From a virus, in the IMG/VR virus record IMGVR_UViG_3300037421_000099, positions 1 through 54,124 of that record: a stretch of DNA of 54,124 nt. One strand, given 5' to 3'. The translations under genes were made by a program, and so were the position numbers. The notes beneath the pieces are model-generated. The model was not told where the DNA came from. It did no database searches and saw only the letters and a list, made by a program, of their open reading frames with translations. Below are positions 38,417 to 45,895 of this stretch, piece by piece. Within the stretch, counting starts at the first letter, position 1. Each line of letters begins with the position of its first letter.

Positions 38417-39871
38417 TCACTCGTCGTCGTTGAAACGCTTCTTCTTCTTCCCGAGGCCGTACACGAGACGCAGATCGTTCTTCGCTCGCGTCACCGCGAC
38501 GTACCAGAGATTGTCTTCCTCCTTCTCGGGGCGGTTTCGGTACGTGTCGGCCAGGAGCCACACCCGTTCGCGCTCCAGCCCTTTCGCCTTGTGCGTAGTC
38601 GACAGTACGATCCGGTCGCCGTCGTTATTGTCGGCGAACAGGCGCTCGATCGTGTCGAGCATGTCCCGGACGGTGCGCGCGCCATCGGAGAGGACCATGA
38701 GGCACTCGGCGCGATCCTCGACGGCTTGCGTGCTCTTGCGCTTGGCCTGCAAGCGCTTAACCTCGCCGTCGAGCCACGCGTCCACATACTCACGGAACTC
38801 TTCGATCGTTTTCGCGTTGGACCGCTTGACGAACGAAGCGAGGTTGGCGCCGATGTCGCGTCCTTGAATGTGAGCGCGCCGGCCCTGCTTCAGAAACTGA
38901 AAGCAGAGCGAGAGCAGCGGCGCGTTGGTGCGTGAGAGGACGAAGTCTCCGGCGGCAGCATCCCGCATCAGGACGTCTACCGTCGCATCCTCGCCGTCCG
39001 AAACGCTTCCTTCGGCCGCGCCGGGCGCCGCTTCGAGGTCGCCCACGATCTCTTTCGCCAACTCGACGATCGATCGGCCGCACCGGTAGGTCACCGAAAG
39101 CGGAAGCTCGCGCGCGCCGAGGGCGTCACGCACGCGCTCGAACGCGCCTGCCGCTGCACCTCGGAAGCCGTAGATCGCTTGCTCGGGGTCTCCGACGGCG
39201 ACCACGCGACCCGTCGGCTTGACCGCTTTGAGCACGAGCTCGATCTGCGCCGGGTTCAGGTCTTGCGTTTCGTCCACGAAAACGAAGTCGTACTGCCACA
39301 CCTTCAAGCCCAGCACGACGGGGAGCCAGATCATATCGTCGAAGTCGAGGATCCCGTCGGAGGTGTCCTTGCACCGGTCCAAGATGTAGAGCACGTCCGT
39401 CACGAACGAGTCGCGATCGTCCACGCAATCGAGGCTGAGTTCATCGATCAGGTTGTCGATATCGTCGCGCGTCGACAGAAGACTCCCCTTGGCCCAGCTG
39501 ACGGCTTTGGCCATGTCGCGGCGCAGGTCGAAGTTGTGGTCGTCGCCCACGCGCGCAACGATCATCCCGTCAGTGCGCCGGCTTTCGATCTTGAGCTTGC
39601 CGAGGGCCTTGGTGCAGGCCCGCAGGCCGTAGGAGTGCAGCGTCGACACCTCGACTCCAATTACACCATCGTCGCGCACACGGGCTTTCAGCGCCTCCGA
39701 GATTGACTTGTTGAACGCGCAGAAGAGAGACGACTTGCCGTAAGGCACGTGCTTCAGCGCGCCGAGAATCGTCGTCGTCTTTCCGGAACCGGCACGGGCC
39801 TTGACGACGAGGTGGCCCGAACCGTCGGATACTTCACGGAAGATCGCTTGCTGCAGAGGGGACCATTGCAT
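38417..39871 (-). CDS. SF1 UvrD/Rep-like DNA helicase, 484 aa
   Basis: Walker A ARAGSGKT (about 25-32), motif II VDETQDL, motif III GDPEQAIYGFRG, motif IV VTYRCGRSI, motif V STTHKAKGLE and motif VI YVAVTRAKND are all intact. Shorter than UvrD (about 720 aa), with reduced 1B/2B domains, as in phage and plasmid versions. Repair or replication-restart helicase. The start ATG carries the ACACACCC-type leader common to this block. Confidence 0.92.
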   Translation of the reverse strand: MQWSPLQQAIFREVSDGSGHLVVKARAGSGKTTTILGALKHVPYGKSSLFCAFNKSISEALKARVRDDGVIGVEVSTLHSYGLRACTKALGKLKIESRRTDGMIVARVGDDHNFDLRRDMAKAVSWAKGSLLSTRDDIDNLIDELSLDCVDDRDSFVTDVLYILDRCKDTSDGILDFDDMIWLPVVLGLKVWQYDFVFVDETQDLNPAQIELVLKAVKPTGRVVAVGDPEQAIYGFRGAAAGAFERVRDALGARELPLSVTYRCGRSIVELAKEIVGDLEAAPGAAEGSVSDGEDATVDVLMRDAAAGDFVLSRTNAPLLSLCFQFLKQGRRAHIQGRDIGANLASFVKRSNAKTIEEFREYVDAWLDGEVKRLQAKRKSTQAVEDRAECLMVLSDGARTVRDMLDTIERLFADNNDGDRIVLSTTHKAKGLERERVWLLADTYRNRPEKEEDNLWYVAVTRAKNDLRLVYGLGKKKKRFNDDE

Positions 39872-39887
39872 GGGGGTGTGTCCTTTC
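39872..39887 (-). promoter_or_regulatory. Conserved leader before ATG 39871
   Basis: Minus strand GAAAGGACACACCCCC directly before ATG: a ribosome site AAAGGA followed by an ACACACC run. One of five such leaders in the block. Confidence 0.65.
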
Positions 39888-39919
39888 AGAGAGTGAGACG
39901 GACCGCTAGCGCGGCCTAT

Positions 39920-40090
39920 TCAAGATGGCGAAGTTTTCTTGCAGCTCTCGCACGTCACGCGAACACGAGAGAGAGTAGAGAGCACTCCGACCTGAACGCC
40001 GAGCACACGCCCCGTTTCGCGTCCGCACACGGTGCGGCCGGTGTGCTGCTCTGGATGCCACGGTCGGATGAGGTGGATCTTTCGTTTCAT
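39920..40090 (-). CDS. Small zinc-binding protein, 56 aa
   Basis: VCGRETG and TCESCKK form a likely four-Cys/His zinc site. ATG 40090 is the usual start; an in-frame GTG at 40147 would add 19 residues encoded partly by the 17-bp inverted repeat. A hairpin GGCCGC/GCGGTC follows its stop (around 39899-39914). Confidence 0.55.
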   Translation of the reverse strand: MKRKIHLIRPWHPEQHTGRTVCGRETGRVLGVQVGVLSTLSRVRVTCESCKKTSPS

Positions 40091-40108
40091 GACGCGCGGA
40101 CCTCCGCC

Positions 40109-40272
40109 GCAAGCTACCCACGAGACGGGCTCGGATCCCGGACACACCCCACTTGCCGCGTGTCTACGGCGGACTCCGCCCGGCCTCTCGACCGTGTGCG
40201 CGCCACCCTTTCGGGCTGCTGGGCATCGTCGCTGCAGTGGGAATACAACCGTTTCTCTCGTGGGTAGCTTGC
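40109..40272. repeat. Perfect 17-bp inverted repeat pair flanking a 130-bp segment
   Basis: GCAAGCTACCCACGAGA (40109-40125) and its exact complement (40256-40272) enclose 130 bp. The segment contains GGACACACCCC on the plus strand, the reverse of the leader found before neighbouring minus genes. This is the layout of a small invertible segment or a cruciform. Confidence 0.55.
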
Positions 40273-40304
40273 GACGGGCGACCCCTCAATCAAGGTCGCC
40301 CGTC
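40273..40304 (-). terminator. Hairpin after gene 40312-41049
   Basis: GACGGGCGACC/GGTCGCCCGTC, a perfect 11-bp stem with a 10-nt loop, directly downstream (minus strand) of the stop at 40312. Its core is shared with the hairpin at 38383-38406. Confidence 0.55.
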
Positions 40305-40311
40305 CGTTGTC

Positions 40312-41049
40312 TCAGTGAACCGGTACGCCATCCTCCTCCCTCGGCTCGACGGGAGCCGGAACCGTTTCGGACCCCTTGCCCTCGCGTCGCTCGCGCTCGC
40401 GCCGGCAATCGTGGCACTCGTCGGAGCCTTCGAGGCCAGCGCGATCGATCGGGCGCCGGCACACGCGGCACCGTTCCGTCGTGTCGATGCGGGCGAGATC
40501 GGCGAAGAATGAACGGGCGCTACTCAGCTCCAGCCATCGCCAAGTCTGCCCACGGTGGTGGTCGCGCATCCGGACGCCGGTCGCTTCCGTGTACAGCTTC
40601 CAATCGATCGCGAGGTGCACGGCTTTGAAACACGCCATGATGCGCATCGCGTGCTCGGCAAAGTCGGCCGTTGAGCCGTACGTCTCACGTTGCTCGCTGA
40701 GCCGTCGTTCGACCGCGGTGAGCGAGGTACCGATCTGCTTCGCATCGTAGGCGTCCACGAGGTGCAGATCGGCATAGTTCGGTTCGGCCACGCTGGCCGA
40801 AAGCTCGCGCGGAGGATCGATCTCACCGCGGTAGTTTGGGCTTGTGCTCGCTCGATAGTAGCGCCACACGAGCATGCCGCGTTCGGGCACGGGGATGCCA
40901 GCCACGGCACCCTTAGGGCTTGAAGGGTAGTCGCCGCCGTCGGTCTCGCGGACGGCTAGGTGCAGCTGGACGTAGCGCGTACCGAGCGAGTCGGCGCCAT
41001 AGCTCGTGACGGTAATGCAGGCGGGTCGCTTGTCGTTCTTGGGTCGCAT
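40312..41049 (-). CDS. Hypothetical protein with C-terminal zinc finger, 245 aa
   Basis: ATG 41049 carries a form of the conserved leader. The N-terminal 150 residues are beta-rich (YVQLHLAVRETDGGDYP, GMLVWRYYRAST), the middle helical, and CRVCRRPIDRAGLEGSDECHDC is a four-Cys finger. Not recognised. Resembles plasmid and phage cargo genes in style. Confidence 0.65.
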   Translation of the reverse strand: MRPKNDKRPACITVTSYGADSLGTRYVQLHLAVRETDGGDYPSSPKGAVAGIPVPERGMLVWRYYRASTSPNYRGEIDPPRELSASVAEPNYADLHLVDAYDAKQIGTSLTAVERRLSEQRETYGSTADFAEHAMRIMACFKAVHLAIDWKLYTEATGVRMRDHHRGQTWRWLELSSARSFFADLARIDTTERCRVCRRPIDRAGLEGSDECHDCRRERERREGKGSETVPAPVEPREEDGVPVH

Positions 41050-41065
41050 GGGTGTGTGCCTCGTG
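41050..41065 (-). promoter_or_regulatory. Conserved leader before ATG 41049 (variant)
   Basis: Minus strand CACGAGGCACACACCC before ATG. GAGG replaces AAAGGA, but the ACACACCC part is kept. Confidence 0.55.
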
Positions 41066-41084
41066 AGAAGTTGGACGGGTGTCA

Positions 41085-41101
41085 GCGTGAAGTATTCACG
41101 C
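41085..41101 (-). terminator. Short hairpin at the 3' end of gene 41096-41335
   Basis: GCGTGAA/TTCACGC, a perfect 7-bp stem with a GTA loop, overlapping the stop codon region at 41096. Confidence 0.4.
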
Positions 41102-41335
41102 CAGCGGACGAGAAAAGCGCGAGAGGTGGCCCGCGTCGGCAACGAACGGACTAGCGAACGTTGAATGCGGCTTCATCCGGAGCGTGGACGTTCGGAGGCT
41201 GTAGGTCCAAGACCCTAGGCCGGCGTCGAAACGTCGCGGACTCACGTCGAGCGGAGCCTGATAGTAGAGCGGTCGCCCGGTCGCTGCGTACTCGAGCACG
41301 GCGACCCACGAATCGAAGTGGACGTGGGCGATCAT
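41096..41335 (-). CDS. Conserved phage/plasmid-type protein, 79 aa
   Basis: FDSWVAVLEYAATGRPLYYQAP, VSPRRFDAGL and FVADAGHLSRF follow a pattern seen in short accessory proteins of plasmids and phages. ATG 41335 overlaps the previous stop (ATGA), so it is cotranslated with the 72-aa gene. Function unknown. Confidence 0.6.
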   Translation of the reverse strand: MIAHVHFDSWVAVLEYAATGRPLYYQAPLDVSPRRFDAGLGSWTYSLRTSTLRMKPHSTFASPFVADAGHLSRFSRPLA

Positions 41336-41550
41336 TCGCTCACCCGAACTTTGCCGGGATGCGCAGCGCAGAACGCCTTAGCAGCCGCCTTGCGGCCGAA
41401 AGTAAAGACGTGGCCGGGTGCGTACGAGACGCGAGACTCCGGCACTTCGATACGTGACACGACGGGGCCGCCAGCGAGTAACCGCGATTCGAGTACGGTT
41501 GCAGGCGTGACAATCTCGAACGATTCGATCGCTACGACTTTCGTTGCCAT
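41332..41550 (-). CDS. Hypothetical protein, 72 aa
   Basis: ATG 41550 follows a conserved leader. VVAIESFEIVTPATVLES and YAPGHVFTFGRKAAAKAFCA suggest a small alpha/beta protein of the plasmid accessory type. Not recognised. Confidence 0.6.
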   Translation of the reverse strand: MATKVVAIESFEIVTPATVLESRLLAGGPVVSRIEVPESRVSYAPGHVFTFGRKAAAKAFCAAHPGKVRVSE

Positions 41551-41566
41551 GGGTGTGTCTCCTTTG
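41551..41566 (-). promoter_or_regulatory. Conserved leader before ATG 41550
   Basis: Minus strand CAAAGGAGACACACCC directly before ATG, with the AAAGGAG ribosome site. Confidence 0.65.
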
Positions 41567-41579
41567 CACTGCGATTGCG

Positions 41580-41601
41580 CCGGCCCGTTTGACGGGGCCG
41601 G
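41580..41601 (-). terminator. Hairpin after the DUF3560-methyltransferase gene
   Basis: CCGGCCC/GGGCCGG core stem with a loop of eight, inside a longer imperfect arm flanked by TTGCG/CGCAA, just downstream (minus strand) of the stop at 41614. Confidence 0.55.
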
Positions 41602-41613
41602 CGGGGTCGCAAT

Positions 41614-43326
41614 TCAAGCGGAGCGAACGATCGTGAACAGAGCGACGTTGACGTTCGTCCCTTGCGTTTTGAACGTTCCTTCGGGGAGGTCTTCCCACGT
41701 TGCCGCTATCGGCTTCAGCGCGTCACGCTGGCGCGGTCCGTTCGCGCAAAGGCCTACCAGGATCCCACCTTCACGGAGCATCGTGAGAGCGTGGCGTACG
41801 TGCTTGATATCGGCGCCGTCGGCGAAAGGCGGGTTCATGACGACGCGATCGAACGTGTCGAGGTCGCCTGGATTGAGCGCGAGAAAGTCAGCGTGTCGAA
41901 CGTTCATGAACGAATCGGCTAGCGCCTTCGCCAAGCGCGCGTCTACCTCAACCGAGGTCACGCACGCACCCTTCGCGCGAATCGCACGCACGAGGTTCCC
42001 TGTACCGGCGGAAGGCTCAAGCACGAGGTGATGCGGTTCGATCTTCGCAAGTTCTACCATGCGGGTTGCGAGGTCCGCAGGTGTGGGAAACAGTTGGGGC
42101 GCCGCGACCACTTGAACGCCCGCCTTCAGTTGCGCGCGCATCGCGTCCAGCTCCGCCGGAGCTTCACGCTTGGCGCGAGGCGGGCTTGAAAGCGCCGCCG
42201 CATTGGTGGCCTGCTCGTCTCGCCTTCGCTCGATCTCGGCGGAGAAGTCTTTGAACCGCGGAGGCGCGTCGCTGCCTTCGACCGGCGGGTCCACCCGTTT
42301 GGAGTCGGATAGATAGATCGCGCACAAGGCGCCACGCACGATCGCGGTCCGAACGCGAGCCCCACGCACGAGACGCGTTCCCTTGTAGTCGCAGTGTAGC
42401 TTCGCGTACTCGGCTTTCGTCATGGTCGCGTAGCCCTCGCCGGGGAAGTTGGCCATCGGAGCGAGGTCGCGACGCGACGGCTTGGGGGGCGTAGGCACGT
42501 CGCCAAGCATCGCCCGCTCATACGCGAGACGGAGATCGATATGGGCGATCCATCGGTTGGCATCCGCAATGATGACCACGTGTCGCGCAAGGGCCTTTTC
42601 GGCCGCCTGAGCCGCGTTGATCTCCCCCTTGTCGAGGCTTGACCAGACGCCAAACGGCGCCGCACGATCGTAGTTTGCAATCTGCTTTGCAGTGGCGTCC
42701 GTGAGGTCGGGTTTACTCCAGGCTTTGGAGTAGAATTCGCTCGCTTTGAGCGAGCGTTCATGTCGGCGCCGATCCGCCTCCAAACCCTTGATCCGACGCT
42801 GGCGCACGCCAGGAAGTTCCTTGTACTTGGCATGATGCAGCGCGCCGGCCGCGCGCCGCTCCCAATACTTGGACGTCTCCCACATGCGGATCGTCTTCCT
42901 CATGCCGTTTTCGATCCGTTCGGCATCCTTGCGCGCGTGGCGTTCGGAGTGATGGCCAACGAGGATCGGTTGACCCATCGGAATCCCGTCCGCGATCCGG
43001 TCGACTGCAGCGCGAGCCGCTTGCGCGTCGTGCGCTCGCTTGTCGCTGTAGCCTTCGAACCGTTCCGCGCGTTCCTCGGCTCGATCGCAAAGGCTCGTGT
43101 CCTCGTCTCCGATCTCGCCGCAAAGCTCCAGCAGAAGATCGGCCCGTTCCGGGGTCCACATGGGAGCCACGAAAAGGTCTTGACGAGGTGCCCATATGAA
43201 ACCGGCCGCGCGAACGCGATCGTATGTTTCTTTGGGCAGGCGTGTAGCGCTGTACAAGCGAAGCTTGTTGTCATCCGGGCTATATGTGCCCGTCATGCCA
43301 AAAGCCGTTTCAGGTGCGGCGTTCAT
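41614..43326 (-). CDS. DUF3560 domain fused to N6-adenine-type methyltransferase, 570 aa
   Basis: Residues about 1-190 (FVAPMWTPERADLLLELCG, PMGQPILVGHHSERHARKD) fit DUF3560, found on plasmids and ICEs. The C-terminal 170 residues have LEPSAGTGNLVRAI (SAM motif) and DRVVMNPPF (the NPPF active-site motif of amino-methyltransferases). It may modify DNA against host restriction, though the target could be another molecule. It carries the conserved leader at 43327-43343. Confidence 0.85.
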   Translation of the reverse strand: MNAAPETAFGMTGTYSPDDNKLRLYSATRLPKETYDRVRAAGFIWAPRQDLFVAPMWTPERADLLLELCGEIGDEDTSLCDRAEERAERFEGYSDKRAHDAQAARAAVDRIADGIPMGQPILVGHHSERHARKDAERIENGMRKTIRMWETSKYWERRAAGALHHAKYKELPGVRQRRIKGLEADRRRHERSLKASEFYSKAWSKPDLTDATAKQIANYDRAAPFGVWSSLDKGEINAAQAAEKALARHVVIIADANRWIAHIDLRLAYERAMLGDVPTPPKPSRRDLAPMANFPGEGYATMTKAEYAKLHCDYKGTRLVRGARVRTAIVRGALCAIYLSDSKRVDPPVEGSDAPPRFKDFSAEIERRRDEQATNAAALSSPPRAKREAPAELDAMRAQLKAGVQVVAAPQLFPTPADLATRMVELAKIEPHHLVLEPSAGTGNLVRAIRAKGACVTSVEVDARLAKALADSFMNVRHADFLALNPGDLDTFDRVVMNPPFADGADIKHVRHALTMLREGGILVGLCANGPRQRDALKPIAATWEDLPEGTFKTQGTNVNVALFTIVRSA

Positions 43327-43343
43327 GGGGTGTGTGTCCTTTC
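43327..43343 (-). promoter_or_regulatory. Conserved leader before ATG 43326
   Basis: Minus strand GAAAGGACACACACCCC before ATG, the best match to the shared leader. Confidence 0.65.
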
Positions 43344-43364
43344 GCTAGAGTGAACGGCGATTGC

Positions 43365-43393
43365 GCCCGCTCGTCCCCGTTAGACGAGCGGGC
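43365..43393 (-). terminator. Hairpin after gene 43405-43677
   Basis: GCCCGCTCGTC/GACGAGCGGGC, a perfect 11-bp stem with a 7-nt loop, just after the stop at 43405 (minus strand). Confidence 0.6.
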
Positions 43394-43404
43394 GGGGTCG
43401 CGAT

Positions 43405-43677
43405 TCAGGCCGCGGGCGCTTTGAACGTGTCCGGTTCGAAAGTACCGAGGAAAAGAGCCTTACCGCCGACCCGAACGTAGGCCGATCCGGCGTTGCTGTA
43501 CTGCATGACGAGCACGCGGCGCCAGCGACGATCGGCCAGCTGTAGCTCCCATGAGGTCGCGAGCCGCTTGCCGTAACCCGTGCGGGTCTGCCCACTACGC
43601 GGGGCGGGCGTGCGGCGAACCGCGATCACTTGCTTGGGATCTAGGTAATCGGGCTTGTTGGGATACTGTCCGGACAT
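43405..43677 (-). CDS. Plasmid-type hypothetical protein, 90 aa
   Basis: GYGKRLATSWELQLADRRWRRV and MQYSNAGSAYVRVGGKALFLG follow the plan of short proteins that accompany DUF3560 genes on plasmids. Beta-rich, no Cys. Function unknown. Carries the conserved leader. Confidence 0.65.
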   Translation of the reverse strand: MSGQYPNKPDYLDPKQVIAVRRTPAPRSGQTRTGYGKRLATSWELQLADRRWRRVLVMQYSNAGSAYVRVGGKALFLGTFEPDTFKAPAA

Positions 43678-43694
43678 GGGGGTGTGTCTCCGTT
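43678..43694 (-). promoter_or_regulatory. Conserved leader before ATG 43677 (variant)
   Basis: Minus strand AACGGAGACACACCCCC before ATG. A GGAG ribosome site with the same ACACACCCC run. Confidence 0.6.
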
Positions 43695-43752
43695 TCTGCT
43701 CTGTTGGACGGCTCCCCCCGCAGGGAATTCACCACCGGCTCACTTTTCTCAA

Positions 43753-43769
43753 TTACAGCCCGCCTGTAA
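43753..43769 (-). terminator. Short hairpin after gene 43780-43986
   Basis: TTACAG/CTGTAA, a 6-bp stem with a 5-nt loop, about 10 nt downstream of the stop at 43780 (minus strand). Weak alone; it fits the pattern of one hairpin per unit in this block. Confidence 0.4.
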
Positions 43770-43779
43770 CTCGGGCTCT

Positions 43780-43986
43780 TCAATATGTGGGCTGGAATCC
43801 CCAGGCGGCACGCCCCTCCCCCCGTACGGTGCGGGAAGTGATACGCGTCACACCGGCAGATTCCACGCTCGCGCCGTCGCCACCTCGATCGGGCCCGCTG
43901 CACTTGCGCCACATGCACGCCGGGCGGTCGCGGTGGCAATGCGCGGCGTGCGTCTCAGGCCCCACGCAACGCTTTCGGCTGCACAT
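43780..43986 (-). CDS. Small Cys-rich basic protein, 68 aa
   Basis: The N-terminal CSRKRCVGPETHAAHCH and CMWRKC give a possible zinc site. The C-terminal half is Arg/Gly-rich. Position, hairpin and Cys pattern support it, but no leader of the shared type is seen. Confidence 0.45.
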   Translation of the reverse strand: MCSRKRCVGPETHAAHCHRDRPACMWRKCSGPDRGGDGASVESAGVTRITSRTVRGEGRAAWGFQPTY

Positions 43987-44335
43987 GTAGGTTAGACGAG
44001 CGTCCGCCGGCTCTATTCACTCGGCCGTGATTCCAGTGTGGCTGTAGCAAGCTCATCAATAGTCTAGCGCCTCGCTGGCGCGTCCACCGGTCTGGGGTAC
44101 CCGACCCCTGTACCGATCTCCGATCGCGCGTCTCGCGGGCGACAGTGCGGCGCGGAGGGCCATTGGAGCCTTCCCCGCGGCGGGCTTTCCGGCCGTTCGA
44201 GCGAAAGCGGACTCGACAATCTAATGGCAGACACGGCCTCGAAAAAGCTTGCAAAGTGTTTAAATCATTGAACTTTTCGTCTTCTGCGCTACCGGGCTCA
44301 CGGGTCACGATAATAGGCCTTACGTTGCAAGGGCC
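43987..44335. other. Gene-free region upstream of the integrase; attP candidate
   Basis: About 350 nt with no convincing gene. Short hairpins GCGCC/GGCGC (about 44078-44092) and GGGGTACCCGACCCC-type repeats are present, and the last 100 nt are AT-rich (AAAGTGTTTAAATCATTGAA). GATAAT at 44309-44314 could be the -10 box of the integrase. Phage attachment sites usually lie next to the integrase, so the recombination core may be here. No tRNA-identical core was found. Confidence 0.4.
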
Positions 44336-45439
44336 ATGAATGCCGCTGAAAGCACCGATCTGGCGCCCTCTCCTGCAGCCGAAACGCCATCCGCTGCAGG
44401 AGACGAAAGCACCGCACTGGCGATCGTCGAGCCGGTATCGCCGGGGAGGGAGGCGATCGTCGCGTTTCGACGAGGAGACGAGCCATCGCCTGACGTTGGG
44501 CGACGTGCCGTCACTGTTTACCTAGAGACGCTGCGCAGCGATGAGAGCCGTGCGACAGTGCGTGCCTGCCTAAAACGCGTCGCGACGGCCTTGGACCGCG
44601 ACACGTCGGAGTGGGAGACGCTCCCATGGCACATGCTCACCGCCGACGGAGGGACGCGAGCGCGAGCCGCGCTGCTCGAGACGTATGGACCCACGACGGC
44701 GCGCACGACGCTCAGCATCCTGCGGAGCGTGCTTCGGACCGCTTGGCGCCTTGGCCAGATCGACGGCGACCGCTTCGAACGGGTGACGTCGTGGGGCCCC
44801 GTGAAGGGTGAGAGTCCGATCCGCGGCCGGGAGCTCTCGAAGGAAGAGATCGGCCAGCTGCGCGCCTGGTGCGACCGACAACCGGCCTTCTATGGCGCGC
44901 TGGCCTGGGGGATGATCGCGAGCGCCCTCGGCGCCGGCCTCCGACGCATCGAGATTGTTCGCCTACGGGTGGCCGACCTCGCGGACGACTCGCGGCACCT
45001 ACTCATCCACGGCAAGGGGTCCAAAGTCGTCGTGCACCCGATCGATGCGTGGGTCGGCGCGAGCCTGGAGAGCTGGATCGCGCAGCGCTCGCGCGTCCCC
45101 TTCGCGCACTCGGCGATGTTCTCCTACGCGACTCCCCAGCGCGTGCGTCAGGCGCAGATCTCCAAGTGGCAGGTGTGGAAGCTCCTGCAGGAGGTCGGCG
45201 ACGGAGCGAAGCTTGCGCACTTCACGCCGCACGACCTTCGGCGCACGTACGTGACGGCGTTCCTGCGTAAGCGCGGCGACCTGTCGATGGCGAAGAACCT
45301 CGCGCGTCACGCCAACGAGGCGACGACGGCCCGGTACGACATGCGGAAGAAGGAAGAGATCGCGGAAGCGGCCGAGGTCGTAGGGGCTGAGTGGTTTGGC
45401 GAAGCTAGTTCGTCGGATCGCCGTCGACCTGGATCGTGA
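44336..45439 (+). CDS. int: Tyrosine recombinase (phage integrase), 367 aa
   Basis: The full catalytic set is visible: Arg in GAGLRRIE (about 203), Lys in HGKGSK (about 230), H299 and R302 in PHDLRRT, H325 in ARHAN and Tyr334 in TARYDM. The N-terminal arm (about 1-55) is Ala/Pro-rich, followed by a SAM-like core-binding domain (55-150). Normal length for an integrase. It inserts the phage genome at attB. The 3' end overlaps the convergent gene by 35 nt. Confidence 0.93.
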   Translation: MNAAESTDLAPSPAAETPSAAGDESTALAIVEPVSPGREAIVAFRRGDEPSPDVGRRAVTVYLETLRSDESRATVRACLKRVATALDRDTSEWETLPWHMLTADGGTRARAALLETYGPTTARTTLSILRSVLRTAWRLGQIDGDRFERVTSWGPVKGESPIRGRELSKEEIGQLRAWCDRQPAFYGALAWGMIASALGAGLRRIEIVRLRVADLADDSRHLLIHGKGSKVVVHPIDAWVGASLESWIAQRSRVPFAHSAMFSYATPQRVRQAQISKWQVWKLLQEVGDGAKLAHFTPHDLRRTYVTAFLRKRGDLSMAKNLARHANEATTARYDMRKKEEIAEAAEVVGAEWFGEASSSDRRRPGS

Positions 45440-45722
45440 ACTCCGCGTCGTACGGAAGCTCGAAACGGCCTCGCATGGTCGCGAACGCTAGCTGCGCACC
45501 ATCGACCGGCGAGGTGCACGGCTGCAGCACGATCCCGAGCGCCGGCACGTCGAAGAGAAGCTCTCCCGTCTTAGGCTTGTAGCGTCGGATGTACTGCACG
45601 AAGCGTTTGGTCAGCGGCTCTTCGACCACGACGAACGGCCGGCGCTCGAGATCGCTCGTCATGAGCTCTTCGAGGATTGGTACGAGGCGCTTCTCGAGAT
45701 CGGCGAGCGTGCAGCGGATCAT
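45405..45722 (-). CDS. Hypothetical protein, 105 aa
   Basis: Alpha/beta protein with LEKRLVPILEELMTSDLERR and RFVQYIRRYKPKTGELLFDVP. No known motif. Its last 35 nt overlap the integrase end. It starts within the stop of the preceding 58-aa gene. Confidence 0.6.
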   Translation of the reverse strand: MIRCTLADLEKRLVPILEELMTSDLERRPFVVVEEPLTKRFVQYIRRYKPKTGELLFDVPALGIVLQPCTSPVDGAQLAFATMRGRFELPYDAEFTIQVDGDPTN

Positions 45723-45895
45723 CGTCGCTCCAGAGTGTATCCCATCTTCGCCAGCTCATCGAAGATGACCATCACGGCAACCTGTCCGTCCGTCGGAGGG
45801 TCTTTCGGGTCTCGCGGCTCTTTCAGTTTTTGATCGACAGCCTGCGCGAGTCTACGCGCAAGAATCCTTGCACCTGCTTCGAACGCAGCGCTCAT
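45719..45895 (-). CDS. Small protein, 58 aa
   Basis: ATG 45895 to TGA 45719, with ATGA overlaps on both sides. Helical start (SAAFEAGARILARRLAQAV) and alpha/beta end. Function unknown. Confidence 0.5.
   Translation of the reverse strand: MSAAFEAGARILARRLAQAVDQKLKEPRDPKDPPTDGQVAVMVIFDELAKMGYTLERR

Noticed and set aside
44570-44881. Minus-strand ORFs opposite the integrase
   Set aside because: The integrase frame has all catalytic residues. The opposite frames are low-complexity shadows.
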